From: Desulfocucumis sp964643075
GTDB lineage: Bacteria; Bacillota; Desulfotomaculia; Desulfotomaculales; Desulfocucumaceae
Assembly: GCA_964643075.1 (NCBI GenBank)
Contig: CAZXQO010000016.1
Span: 25,927-89,926, forward strand
Reading direction: 5' to 3'
DNA: 64,000 nucleotides
The notes under the pieces are model-generated. The model worked only from the letters and a program-made list of their open reading frames with translations. It did not search any database and had not been told where the DNA came from. Position numbers and translations under genes: made by a program. Every line of letters starts with the position of its first letter. The stretch's first letter is position 1. Below are positions 26,833 through 35,910 of the stretch, piece by piece.

Positions 26833-27584
26833 CCAAAAGGATAATCCCCTGCCTGGATGTGACCGGCGGCAGGGTGGTGAAAGGGACAAATTTTATTAAT
26901 TTAAGGGATGCCGGTGATCCGGTGGAACTGGCCGCCTTTTATGACCGGGAAGGGGCCGATGAACTGGTATTCCTGGACATTACCGCTTCTCACGAGGGTA
27001 GAAAAACGGTACTGGATATGGTTTACCGAACTGCAGGGGAAGTTTTTATTCCCTATACTGTGGGAGGCGGCATTAGTTCGATTGAGGATATCAGAGCCAT
27101 GTTATCCGCTGGCGCTGATAAGGTTTCCATAAATACTGCCGCGGTTAAAAACCCCCGCCTCATAGAAGAGGCTTCAGCAAAATTCGGCAGTCAGTGTATT
27201 GTTGTGGCAGTGGACGCCCGCAGGTCCGGTTCTGATTCCTGGGAGGTGTTTATACATGGGGGAAGAATTCCCACCGGCATAGATGCTCTGGCATGGGTAA
27301 AGCGTATGGAGACCCTGGGGGCGGGAGAAATACTATTAACCAGTATGGACAGGGACGGCACCAAAGACGGCTACGACCTGGAGCTTACCGGGGCGGTGGC
27401 CGGGGCGGTGCGGATACCGGTTATTGCCTCCGGCGGGGTAGGCGATCTTGAGCATATTGTTGACGGACTAACCACAGGTGAAGCAGATGCGGCGCTGGCG
27501 GCCTCAATATTCCATTTTGGTGAGTATAGCATTCACCAGGTGAAGGAATTTCTGGGGGATAAAGGGGTTCCTGTGCGTATGTAG
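26826..27584 (+). CDS. hisF: Imidazole glycerol phosphate synthase cyclase subunit HisF
   Basis: Forms IGP and AICAR from PRFAR and ammonia from HisH. 252 residues, barrel related to HisA. Catalytic Asp in IIPCLDVTGGRVVKG and in LTSMDRDGTKDGYD; phosphate sites TVGGGIS and VIASGGVGD. GTG start inside the end of hisA. AICAR made here re-enters the purine pathway at PurH, encoded 8 kb upstream. Confidence 0.97.
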   Translation: MLTKRIIPCLDVTGGRVVKGTNFINLRDAGDPVELAAFYDREGADELVFLDITASHEGRKTVLDMVYRTAGEVFIPYTVGGGISSIEDIRAMLSAGADKVSINTAAVKNPRLIEEASAKFGSQCIVVAVDARRSGSDSWEVFIHGGRIPTGIDALAWVKRMETLGAGEILLTSMDRDGTKDGYDLELTGAVAGAVRIPVIASGGVGDLEHIVDGLTTGEADAALAASIFHFGEYSIHQVKEFLGDKGVPVRM

Positions 27585-27640
27585 CCGGGTGCTGATCTTC
27601 ATTGTAGTTAACGCGAAGTCGGAACGGAGGTTAAATTTCT

Positions 27641-28411
27641 TTGCTGTTTGATGTAAATTGCTTAAAATACGACCGGGATGGACTTATACCTGCTATAGTG
27701 CAGGACAACGCCACCGGCGGGGTATTAATGATGGCCTACATGAATTCGGAAGCCGTTAAGCGTACCCTGGAGACCGGGGATACCTGGTTTTGGAGCCGCA
27801 GCAGGCAAAAATTCTGGCACAAAGGTGAATCATCCGGGAACGTGCAGAGAGTAGTGGAAATAACTTATGACTGCGACAGGGATACCCTGTTGCTGAAGGT
27901 GGAACAGAAGGGCGCCGCTTGCCATGAAGGTTACTTTACCTGTTTCCACAACCGCATTTGTAAAAGTGGGAATGTAGAAATTATCGGGGAAAGATTTTTT
28001 GACCCGGAAGAGGTCTATGGAAAAGAGAGCGGGTCAGGCAAGCCCGCCGCCTCACCGGCTGCTGCCGGAGTTGTCGGCAGCGGAGAAAATAATGGACTTT
28101 CAGCCAGCATCCCGGGCGGGGGATCAGCCGGGGCAGAAGTACTAAACGAACTTTACCAGGTTATTGTAGATAGAAAAATTGCACCTTCCGGTGACTCGTA
28201 CACCTCAGCCCTTTTTGCCGGTGGCCTGGACAGGATATTGAAAAAGGTGGGGGAAGAGGCGGCAGAGGTAATTATTGCGGCCAAGAGCGATAAGCGGCAG
28301 GAAATCGTGTCTGAAACTGCCGATTTGCTTTACCACCTGCTGGTGCTGCTGGCGAATGAAGGTATTGAAATGGATAAAATATATAACGAACTTGCTTCCA
28401 GAAGGAAATAG
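27641..28411 (+). CDS. hisI: Bifunctional PR-AMP cyclohydrolase/PR-ATP pyrophosphatase HisIE
   Basis: Second and third steps of histidine synthesis. 256 residues. The HisI domain (about 1-115) has MAYMNSEAVKRTLETGDTWF, the zinc/metal cysteines of YDCDRDTLLLKVEQKGAACH, and GYFTCF. The HisE domain (about 168-256) has KKVGEEAAEVIIAAKSD and ETADLLYHLLVLLA. The linker between them (about 127-165) is long, rich in A, G and S, and probably disordered. TTG start with RBS CGGAGG. Last gene of the his cluster, followed by a terminator. hisG and hisZ are absent here. Confidence 0.95.
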   Translation: MLFDVNCLKYDRDGLIPAIVQDNATGGVLMMAYMNSEAVKRTLETGDTWFWSRSRQKFWHKGESSGNVQRVVEITYDCDRDTLLLKVEQKGAACHEGYFTCFHNRICKSGNVEIIGERFFDPEEVYGKESGSGKPAASPAAAGVVGSGENNGLSASIPGGGSAGAEVLNELYQVIVDRKIAPSGDSYTSALFAGGLDRILKKVGEEAAEVIIAAKSDKRQEIVSETADLLYHLLVLLANEGIEMDKIYNELASRRK

Positions 28412-28453
28412 ACTCACATGCAAGCTTTTGCACGTTGAATTAACAGGCTCACG

Positions 28454-28478
28454 GACAGGGTCAAAGCCCTGTCTTTTA
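28454..28478 (+). terminator. Rho-independent terminator after hisIE
   Basis: GACAGGG-TCAAAG-CCCTGTC followed by TTTTACTT. Ends the histidine operon before pcrA. Confidence 0.75.
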
Positions 28479-28519
28479 CTTATGAAATTATGTTACTTTA
28501 TTTTTTCGGGAGATAATAA

Positions 28520-30718
28520 ATGGACTTATTAACCAGTCTAAATGAAGCCCAGAAAGAAGCTGTTCAACAAACCGAAGGCCCGTTGCTGGTGCTGGCCGGA
28601 GCGGGCAGCGGCAAAACCCGGGTCCTAACCACCAGAATTGCCTATCTGATTAAGGAAAAAGGAATACCACCTTATAAAATTCTGGCCATTACCTTTACCA
28701 ATAAAGCTGCTGCGGAAATGAAAAGCAGGGTGGAGTCCACGGTCCCGGAAAGCATCCGTGAACTTTGGGTCAGCACCTTTCATTCCGCCTGCCTGCGTAT
28801 GCTCAGGCGGCAGGCAAAATTTTTGGGTTATGGTGAAAATTTTGTCATTTATGATAACGGCGACCAACAGACAGTAGTTAAGGACTGTATCAGGGAATTA
28901 GATATAGATGATAAAAGGTTTACGCCACGCTCCCTGGCGTCAGCCATATCCCAGGCCAAAAACCGTCTGGTGGACCATGTAGCCTTCGAGGAGCAGGCCT
29001 ATGATTTTTATTCCAGGATTTTAGCCAGGGTTTATGAACTTTATCAGAAACGGCTGAAGAGCAATAACGCGCTGGATTTTGACGACCTGCTCATGCTCAC
29101 AGTCAGACTTTTTCAGGAGAATCAGGCGGTACTCAAATACTATCAGAATAAATTCCGGTATATTCTGGTAGATGAATACCAGGATACCAACCATGCCCAG
29201 TATGTTCTGGTGAATCTGCTGGCCGGGGAACACCGCAATCTTTGTGTGGTGGGGGATCCAGACCAGAGTATATACAATTTTCGCGGTGCGGATATACAAA
29301 ATATATTAAGCTTTGAAAAGGATTACCCCGAGGCCAGGGTAATCAAGCTGGAACAGAATTACCGTTCCACCGGGTCTATTCTTGAAGCGGCCAACAATGT
29401 CATAAAAAACAATCCCAACCGGAAGGACAAGCAACTTTGGACCGCAGCCGGAGAAGGATCGCCTTTAGTGGTGCACCTGGCCAATGACGAGAAAATGGAG
29501 GCCCACTATGTGGCTGGCCGGATAGAGATGATGCATGGGATTAAGGCCATGGGTTATAACAACTTTGCGGTTCTTTACCGGACCCACGCTATGTCCAGGG
29601 CCATAGAGGAAATTTTTATCCGGCGGGGCATACCCTATACCATCATCGGCGGATTGAAGTTTTACGACCGCAAAGAGATCAAAGACTTACTGGCCTATCT
29701 CAGGTTGTTGGACAATCCTCTGGATGCCGTAAGTCTGGCCAGGATTATCAATGTCCCCCGGCGGGGCATAGGTGATGCTTCCCTGCAAAAAATACTGAAT
29801 TATGCTGCATCTAATGCTATCGATATGGTGCAGGCTCTTGCCCGGGCTAAAGACATTCCGGGGCTTGTCGGGAAAGCAAAAAATGCTGCAGCGCTATTGG
29901 GGAGTATTCTTTCGGGTCTTGCCGCAGAGAGTGGGGAGCTGTCCGTTACCGAAATAACCAGGGGTATACTGGAAAAGACAGGTTACTGGGCTGAACTGGA
30001 AGCGGAGAACAGTGTGGAGTCCAGGACCAGGCAGGAAAACCTGAAGGAATTGCTGACCGTTACCGGTGATTTTGACAGGAACGCAGAAGAAAAGACATTG
30101 ACGGAATTCCTGGCAGGCATTGCTCTGGTGGCGGAAGTTGATAAACTGGACGATGATACCGAGAAGGTCGTGCTGATGACCCTGCACAGCGCCAAAGGGC
30201 TGGAATTTCCCGTAGTCTTTTTAATCGGTATGGAGGAAGGGGTCTTTCCGCACTCCCGCTCCCTGGACGAGCCGGGGGAGATGGAAGAGGAGAGAAGGAT
30301 CGCCTATGTGGGGATCACCAGGGCTGAAAAAATGCTTTACCTGACACACTGCTGGCAGAGAACCCTTTACGGTGCTACCAGACTTAACCCTCAATCCAGA
30401 TTTTTGGAGGAGATTCCGCCACACCTTTCATCCCCTTACGATCAACTGGACGGGGAGATAAAATCACGTTTTAAATCAAAAGAGGATATACCGGCGCCCG
30501 CTTTCGGTCGAACAGCCTTCTCCCGTACCGGCGGCGTGGAAGCCGTTACCACAGTATCCCTGGAGGCAGGGGATGGAGTGCGCCACCGGAAATGGGGCGA
30601 GGGCAAGGTGTTGGAAGTTAAAGGCAGGGGAGCAAACGCCGAAATAAAAATTGACTTTCCCGGTATTGGGCAGAAGACCCTGCTGGCTAAATTCGCCCCG
30701 CTGGAGAAATTGAATTAG
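28520..30718 (+). CDS. pcrA: ATP-dependent DNA helicase PcrA/UvrD
   Basis: 3'-5' superfamily 1A helicase for repair and rolling-circle replication. 732 residues. Walker A AGAGSGKTRVL (about 26-36), motif Ia ITFTNKAAAEMK, motif II LVDEYQDTN, motif III GDPDQSIYNFRGAD, motif IV EQNYRSTGSI, motif V LMTLHSAKGLEFPVVF, motif VI RIAYVGITRAEKMLYL. The C-terminal tail ends in the PcrA-type RNA-polymerase-binding Tudor-like domain (GDGVRHRKWGEGKVLEVKGR). In Firmicutes pcrA and ligA are commonly neighbours; here amj lies between them. Confidence 0.97.
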   Translation: MDLLTSLNEAQKEAVQQTEGPLLVLAGAGSGKTRVLTTRIAYLIKEKGIPPYKILAITFTNKAAAEMKSRVESTVPESIRELWVSTFHSACLRMLRRQAKFLGYGENFVIYDNGDQQTVVKDCIRELDIDDKRFTPRSLASAISQAKNRLVDHVAFEEQAYDFYSRILARVYELYQKRLKSNNALDFDDLLMLTVRLFQENQAVLKYYQNKFRYILVDEYQDTNHAQYVLVNLLAGEHRNLCVVGDPDQSIYNFRGADIQNILSFEKDYPEARVIKLEQNYRSTGSILEAANNVIKNNPNRKDKQLWTAAGEGSPLVVHLANDEKMEAHYVAGRIEMMHGIKAMGYNNFAVLYRTHAMSRAIEEIFIRRGIPYTIIGGLKFYDRKEIKDLLAYLRLLDNPLDAVSLARIINVPRRGIGDASLQKILNYAASNAIDMVQALARAKDIPGLVGKAKNAAALLGSILSGLAAESGELSVTEITRGILEKTGYWAELEAENSVESRTRQENLKELLTVTGDFDRNAEEKTLTEFLAGIALVAEVDKLDDDTEKVVLMTLHSAKGLEFPVVFLIGMEEGVFPHSRSLDEPGEMEEERRIAYVGITRAEKMLYLTHCWQRTLYGATRLNPQSRFLEEIPPHLSSPYDQLDGEIKSRFKSKEDIPAPAFGRTAFSRTGGVEAVTTVSLEAGDGVRHRKWGEGKVLEVKGRGANAEIKIDFPGIGQKTLLAKFAPLEKLN

Positions 30719-30795
30719 CATCTATTGTTGTGCTTCCTAATGAGTAGGAGGATTTGCAGTAAGCGGACATACCACAGTTAATTTTCGGAGGGAAA

Positions 30796-31632
30796 ATGGA
30801 GCGACTATTGCTGGTGGCCGTTCTCACGGCTGTGATTCACATGATTAATACATTGATATATTCCGTCAGGGTGGCCGGAGTGCGCACCGGCCGCCTGGCC
30901 ACCGCTCTGTCCATGTTTAATGTTATTTTTTTGTTCTCCAGCACTGCCAATATGATCCAGGGTCCCCTGCTGGCCACCATTGTGGAGACAGCCATCAAAA
31001 AAGGGGGCCAGAATGTGCTGGGCCAAGTCTATCAGGAGCAACTGGCAACGCTGAACATTGACATTCGCCTGGTAATTCTTTCGGCAACCCTGGGTACACT
31101 GGTGGGAGCTATATTAATCCCCTACTTTGTTAAAATATTTGTGCAAGCCATAGAGGTATTTGGTCAGGTGGGCTCGGTGCCCCGTATGTTTTTAATGGTT
31201 ATTTTTACACCCCGTAAATTCGGGGAATTATCCGGCGCCACGCTGGCCGGGCCACTGTCTCCCCGTGCCGGCGTAAAATACACCGGTATACCCCGGGTGC
31301 TGCTGATCTCCAACGTGCTGGTGACCGGCATATTTACCACCGGGGTGCTTTCCGCCCTGTATGCTGGCGCCCTTTATCCCGACTACCGGGTGGCGGCCAC
31401 GCTTATGGCTTCCATTGTTAACGGCGTAGCCCAGGTGCTTTTTGCCACCGTTGTGGATCCCACTGCCGCCAGGATAACCGATCAGGCCCTGCAGGGTGAG
31501 CGGGCAGAGGGAGATGTGCGCCGGATGGCGTATTACCTGGCAGCCACCAGGCTGGCAGGTACCCTTTTGGCGCAGCTCATATTTATTCCGGCGGCGTATG
31601 TTATCAGATATGCCGCGGTGATTATTACATAG
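30796..31632 (+). CDS. amj: Lipid II flippase family protein Amj (DUF2837)
   Basis: 278 residues with about six hydrophobic segments (around residues 3-21, 33-58, 90-112, 127-146, 170-200, 248-275). Sequence marks: HMINTLIYSVRVAGVRTGRLA, FSSTANMIQGPLLA, and DPTAARITDQAL. The family includes Bacillus Amj (YdaH), an alternate flippase that moves lipid II across the membrane when MurJ is missing. ATG with RBS CGGAGGGAAA. A family A repeat begins eight bases after the stop. Function is taken from the family; lipid II transport by this member is inferred. Confidence 0.88.
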   Translation: MERLLLVAVLTAVIHMINTLIYSVRVAGVRTGRLATALSMFNVIFLFSSTANMIQGPLLATIVETAIKKGGQNVLGQVYQEQLATLNIDIRLVILSATLGTLVGAILIPYFVKIFVQAIEVFGQVGSVPRMFLMVIFTPRKFGELSGATLAGPLSPRAGVKYTGIPRVLLISNVLVTGIFTTGVLSALYAGALYPDYRVAATLMASIVNGVAQVLFATVVDPTAARITDQALQGERAEGDVRRMAYYLAATRLAGTLLAQLIFIPAAYVIRYAAVIIT

Positions 31633-31639
31633 AAATACT

Positions 31640-31785
31640 GTAAATACTCAGGAGTCAGGAGTCAGAATGAGAGAACCGGCGAAAACAACAGAAATCAGGA
31701 GTCAACATGAGAGAACGGTTTATCGTCTAAAAATATTCTGACTGCTGACTGCTGACTCCTGAATTCTGAATACCTGAATAGTAAC
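31640..31785 (+). repeat. Family A repeat (copy 3)
   Basis: Left end GTAAATACTCAGGAGTCAGG, right end ATACCTGAATAGTAAC. Internal AATGAGAGAACCGGCGAAAA and GAGAACGGTTTATCGTCT are shared with other copies. It fills the amj-ligA gap. Confidence 0.8.
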
Positions 31786-31800
31786 AGGCAGGTGATCCTT

Positions 31801-33834
31801 ATGGACGCTATTCCGGAAAAGGTGCTAAAAAAGGTCGGGGAACTACGCCGGGAAATAGAGCAGCATAATTATAATTATTACGTACTCGACAACCCCACCA
31901 TTACCGATGCCGCCTTTGACCAAATGATGCGGGAACTGGTCTCGCTGGAGCAGGAATACCCGGAACTGGTCACGCCGGTCTCACCCACCCGGAGGGTGGG
32001 CGGCAAACCCAGGGAAGGTTTTGTCACCGTGAGGCACCTGGCGCCCCTGTTGAGTCTGGGCAATGCCTTTGAAGAAGGCGAGCTAAAGGATTTTGACCGC
32101 CGGGTAAGGCAGGCCCTGCCCGGAGAAAAAATAGAATATGTTGCAGAACTGAAAATAGATGGTCTGGCTGTGTCCCTGCTATATGAAAACGGCCTGCTGG
32201 TTCGGGGGGCCACCAGGGGTGACGGCGAGCATGGAGAGGATATCACTCCCAATCTGAGGACGGTGCGGGCAGTACCGCTGCGTCTAAAAGAGAACATTCC
32301 CCTGCTGGAAGTGCGGGGGGAAGTTTTCATGCCCAAGGAGGCTTTTGCCAGGCTTAACGAGTCCCGGGACGAGGCCGGGGAGCAATTATTCGCCAATCCG
32401 AGAAACGCTGCAGCAGGTTCGTTGCGTCAACTGGATCCCGGGGTTACTGCATCAAGGCAGCTGAGTATATTTGTTTATGCCCTGGGGCAAGCGGAGGGCG
32501 TGGATCTGCCCACCCATAGCGCCGTGCTGGAATGGCTGCAGGTGCAGGGGTTTAAGGTTAACCCCCATTTCCGCCTGCTGCCGGACATAGATGCCGTGCT
32601 GGGATATTGCCGGGAGTGGCAGCAGGATCGTTTCAACCTTCCCTATGCCACAGACGGGGTGGTGGTAAAATTGAATTCACTGGCCCAGCAGCTGCGCCTG
32701 GGCGCTACCATGAAAAGCCCCCGCTGGGCCATTGCCTGGAAGTATCCACCGGAGCAGGCCAGGACGGTAGTCAGGGATATTATCATCAAGGTGGGCCGCA
32801 CCGGGGTGCTGACCCCCACCGCCATATTGAGTCCGGTGAGGCTGGCCGGTACCACCGTAACCAGGGCAACCCTGCACAATGAAGACATGATCAGGGAAAA
32901 GGATATTCGCATCGGTGATACCGTGCTGGTGCACAAGGCCGGGGATATCATCCCGGAAGTGCTGGAAGTAATCAGGGATGCACGCAGGGAGGATGAAAAA
33001 CCTTTTACCATGCCGGAAGAGTGCCCGGAGTGCCATATGCCTGTGGTTCGCACAGGGGGAGAGGTGGCCGTGCGCTGCACCAATCCGGCCTGTCCCTCCA
33101 GGTTTAGAGAGGGTCTGATTCATTTTGTGTCAAGAAATGCCATGGATGTTGCCGGACTGGGGCCGGCGGTGATTGCCCTGCTAATATCCTCAGGTCAGGT
33201 AAAGGATGCTGCCGATCTGTACGCGCTGAAAAAGGATGAACTTGTATCCCTGGAGAGAATGGGCGAAAAATCAGCCCAAAACCTGCTACAGGCCATAGAG
33301 GAAAGCAAAAAGAACCCGCTGCACCGGCTGTTATTTGCCCTGGGCATCAGACACGTGGGGGAGCGGGCGGCAAAAATACTGGCCGGGCGTTTTGGCAGCA
33401 TGGACAATATAGCCTCCTCGGCCCGGCTGGAAGAACTGGTGGAAATACCTGAAATAGGTCCAAAAATAGCGGAAAGCGTAACAGAATTCTTTGCCGGCCG
33501 GGAAAACCTGGAGTTAATTAACAAACTTGCCCGGCTGGGGGTTAACATGTCTTCCTCCACAGCTGGCGGCCAGTCCGGGCCCCGCCCCCTGGAGGGCAAA
33601 ACAGTGGTTCTTACCGGGGGGCTTAAAAATTACACCCGGCAGGAGGCAGGGGAAATAATAGAGCGCCTGGGAGGAAGGGTATCCTCCTCCGTAAGTAAAA
33701 AAACCGACCTGGTGGTGGCGGGCGAGGATCCGGGGAGCAAATATAAAAAGGCAGTGCAGCTTAATATAACTGTACTGGATGAGGAAGGCTTTGTAGCCCT
33801 GCTTAAAGAAACAGGGTACGACCAGCGGGGATAG
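31801..33834 (+). CDS. ligA: NAD-dependent DNA ligase LigA
   Basis: Seals nicks using NAD. 677 residues. Domain Ia with HNYNYYVLDNPTITDAAFD (NMN binding), adenylation domain with active-site Lys118 in AELKIDGLAVS, OB fold, a four-cysteine zinc finger (CPECHMPVV with CTNPACPSRF), a helix-hairpin-helix domain (SLERMGEKSAQNLL, EIPEIGPKIAESV), and a C-terminal BRCT domain from about residue 590 (GKTVVLTGGLKNYTR). GTG at 31792 is in frame, but ATG at 31801 has better spacing to AGGTGA. Confidence 0.97.
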   Translation: MDAIPEKVLKKVGELRREIEQHNYNYYVLDNPTITDAAFDQMMRELVSLEQEYPELVTPVSPTRRVGGKPREGFVTVRHLAPLLSLGNAFEEGELKDFDRRVRQALPGEKIEYVAELKIDGLAVSLLYENGLLVRGATRGDGEHGEDITPNLRTVRAVPLRLKENIPLLEVRGEVFMPKEAFARLNESRDEAGEQLFANPRNAAAGSLRQLDPGVTASRQLSIFVYALGQAEGVDLPTHSAVLEWLQVQGFKVNPHFRLLPDIDAVLGYCREWQQDRFNLPYATDGVVVKLNSLAQQLRLGATMKSPRWAIAWKYPPEQARTVVRDIIIKVGRTGVLTPTAILSPVRLAGTTVTRATLHNEDMIREKDIRIGDTVLVHKAGDIIPEVLEVIRDARREDEKPFTMPEECPECHMPVVRTGGEVAVRCTNPACPSRFREGLIHFVSRNAMDVAGLGPAVIALLISSGQVKDAADLYALKKDELVSLERMGEKSAQNLLQAIEESKKNPLHRLLFALGIRHVGERAAKILAGRFGSMDNIASSARLEELVEIPEIGPKIAESVTEFFAGRENLELINKLARLGVNMSSSTAGGQSGPRPLEGKTVVLTGGLKNYTRQEAGEIIERLGGRVSSSVSKKTDLVVAGEDPGSKYKKAVQLNITVLDEEGFVALLKETGYDQRG

Positions 33835-33957
33835 CGGCCCCGGGATTGCAGCAGGCAGTAGGTGTTATTGCCAGTGGGTGGACCTTCTGGTATAATATTT
33901 TCAGTTTTTTGCCGAAAAGGGGCCGGGAAAGCTCTATTAAATAAGGAAGGTGCTGTT

Positions 33958-34239
33958 ATGTTAACCATTTCCGAGGTTGAACATGTCGCCCTGCTGGGTA
34001 GGCTGGAACTTACCGGGGAGGAAAAAAAATTATACCAGGAGCAGCTAAGCGCCATACTGGAATATGCCAAAAAGCTGGATGACCTGGATACTGGTGATGT
34101 TCCTCCCACAGCCCATGTTCTTCCGATAAAAAACGTATTCCGTGAGGATGAGGCGGGGAGTCACCTTGAGCCGGAGCAGGTGCTGGCCAACGCTCCCGAA
34201 AGGGACGGGAACTTTTTCAAAGTTCCCAAAATCGTATAA
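33958..34239 (+). CDS. gatC: Glutamyl-tRNA amidotransferase subunit C
   Basis: 93 residues. Small subunit that stabilises the GatAB amidotransferase. N-terminal ISEVEHVALLGRLELTGEE and the C-terminal LPIKNVFREDEAGSHL, NAPERDGNFFKVPKIV are family hallmarks. The frame is open back to 33862, but the ATG with RBS AAGGAAGG at 33958 gives the normal length. First gene of gatCAB. Confidence 0.96.
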   Translation: MLTISEVEHVALLGRLELTGEEKKLYQEQLSAILEYAKKLDDLDTGDVPPTAHVLPIKNVFREDEAGSHLEPEQVLANAPERDGNFFKVPKIV

Positions 34240-34263
34240 CGGAATGCGGGGAGGCGAAACAAT

Positions 34264-35721
34264 TTGGAACTGCATTATATGACAGCCCGTGCGCTTCACG
34301 GCATGCTTAAGAATAAGGAAGTAAGTGCAGAAGAACTGTGCCGGGCGTATTTTAGCAGGATCGAGAATCTGGAAGAAAAACTCAAATCATTTATTACTTT
34401 GACCAAAACCCAGGCCCTGGAACAGGCTTGCAGGGTGGACGCCAAAATAAAACAGGGACAGGAAATCGGACCTCTGGCCGGTATACCTGTGGCTGTTAAG
34501 GATAATATGTGCACTGAGGGAGTACGTACCACCTGCTCTTCAAAGATACTTTACAATTTTGTGCCTCCGTACAGTGCTACGGTGGTGGAAAAAATTCAAG
34601 GCGCGGACATGGTTATAGTGGGCAAGACCAATATGGACGAATTTGCCATGGGTTCATCTACGGAAAACTCCGGGTTCTTCAATACATCCAACCCGTGGGA
34701 CACTGAACGGGTGCCCGGAGGTTCCAGCGGCGGCTCGGCAGTAGCGGTGGGGGCCGGAGAGGCTGTGGTTGCCCTGGGATCGGACACCGGCGGCTCCATC
34801 CGCCAGCCTGCGTCGTTCTGCGGAGTAGTGGGTATGAAGCCTACCTACGGGGCTGTTTCCCGTTACGGGCTGGTAGCCTTTGCTTCATCACTGGATCAGA
34901 TCGGGCCTGTAGCCCGGGACGTCACGGATTGTGCCTCTTTGTTGAACGTTATCACCGGACATGACCCCAGGGATTCGACTTCGGCTCCAGGTGGTTACCG
35001 GGATTACACCAGTTTCCTGGTTGATGACGTGCGGGGCATAAAAATAGGTGTACCAAGGGAGTATACCGGAGAGGGCATTGACGCCGGCGTAAGGCAGGTG
35101 ATCGCTCAGACAGTGCAAAAACTATCCTCCCTGGGCGCTGAAATTGAAGAAACATCCCTGCCCCATGTGGAATATGCGGTACCATGCTATTACATCATAG
35201 CCCCGGCTGAGGCTAGTTCCAATCTGGCCCGTTATGACGGCGTGCGCTATGGGTACCGGGTTGAAGCTCCCGGGGACGTGGTGGACATGTTTAAGCGCAC
35301 ACGCAGCCTTGGCTTCGGGTCCGAGGTAAAGAGAAGAATTATGCTGGGCACTTACGCCCTATCTTCCGGTTATTACGATGCCTACTATCTTAAGGCTTTG
35401 AAAGTCCGAACATTAATAAAACAGGATTTTGACAGGGCTTTTGAAAAGTTTGATTTGCTCCTGGCCCCGACTTCTCCCGCACCGGCTTTCCGCAAGGGGG
35501 AAAATATTAATGATCCCCTGCAGATGTATCTGTCGGATATAACTACCATACCGGTGAACCTGGCCGGATTGCCCGGCATCTCCGTACCGGCTGGTTTCGT
35601 GGACGGATTGCCGGTGGGGATGCAACTAATCGGCAAGCCCTTTGATGAGGGAACCTTGCTAAAAGTTGCCTATAGCTTTGAACAAAATACGGATCATCAT
35701 AAGCAAACCCCGCCGCTGTGA
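34264..35721 (+). CDS. gatA: Glutamyl-tRNA(Gln) amidotransferase subunit A
   Basis: Amidase subunit that releases ammonia from glutamine to convert Glu-tRNA(Gln), and often Asp-tRNA(Asn), to the amide. 485 residues. Ser-cisSer-Lys triad in VAVKDNM, GSDTGGSIRQPA and PGGSSGGSAVAVGAG. TTG start with RBS GGGGAGG. It runs straight into a family A repeat at its stop codon, which separates it from gatB. Confidence 0.97.
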   Translation: MELHYMTARALHGMLKNKEVSAEELCRAYFSRIENLEEKLKSFITLTKTQALEQACRVDAKIKQGQEIGPLAGIPVAVKDNMCTEGVRTTCSSKILYNFVPPYSATVVEKIQGADMVIVGKTNMDEFAMGSSTENSGFFNTSNPWDTERVPGGSSGGSAVAVGAGEAVVALGSDTGGSIRQPASFCGVVGMKPTYGAVSRYGLVAFASSLDQIGPVARDVTDCASLLNVITGHDPRDSTSAPGGYRDYTSFLVDDVRGIKIGVPREYTGEGIDAGVRQVIAQTVQKLSSLGAEIEETSLPHVEYAVPCYYIIAPAEASSNLARYDGVRYGYRVEAPGDVVDMFKRTRSLGFGSEVKRRIMLGTYALSSGYYDAYYLKALKVRTLIKQDFDRAFEKFDLLLAPTSPAPAFRKGENINDPLQMYLSDITTIPVNLAGLPGISVPAGFVDGLPVGMQLIGKPFDEGTLLKVAYSFEQNTDHHKQTPPL

Positions 35722-35846
35722 CTGCCAGTAGTCAGTAGTCAGATAAAGAACCGGCGAAAACAACAGGAGTCAGCATGAGAGAACGGTTTATCGTCTCCAA
35801 ATATTCTAAATTCTGACTACTGAATTCTGAATACCTGAATAGTAAC
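35721..35846 (+). repeat. Family A repeat (copy 4)
   Basis: Carries GAACCGGCGAAAACAACAGG, CATGAGAGAACGGTTTATCG and the right end ATACCTGAATAGTAAC. The left heptamer block is reduced to AGTAGTCAGTAGTCAG. It lies between gatA and gatB. Confidence 0.78.
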
Positions 35847-35910
35847 AATTATTCAATTAAGAGTAATCATATCCGGTGCATACACCGGTTTCCGTTAGGA
35901 GGTTTGGTCG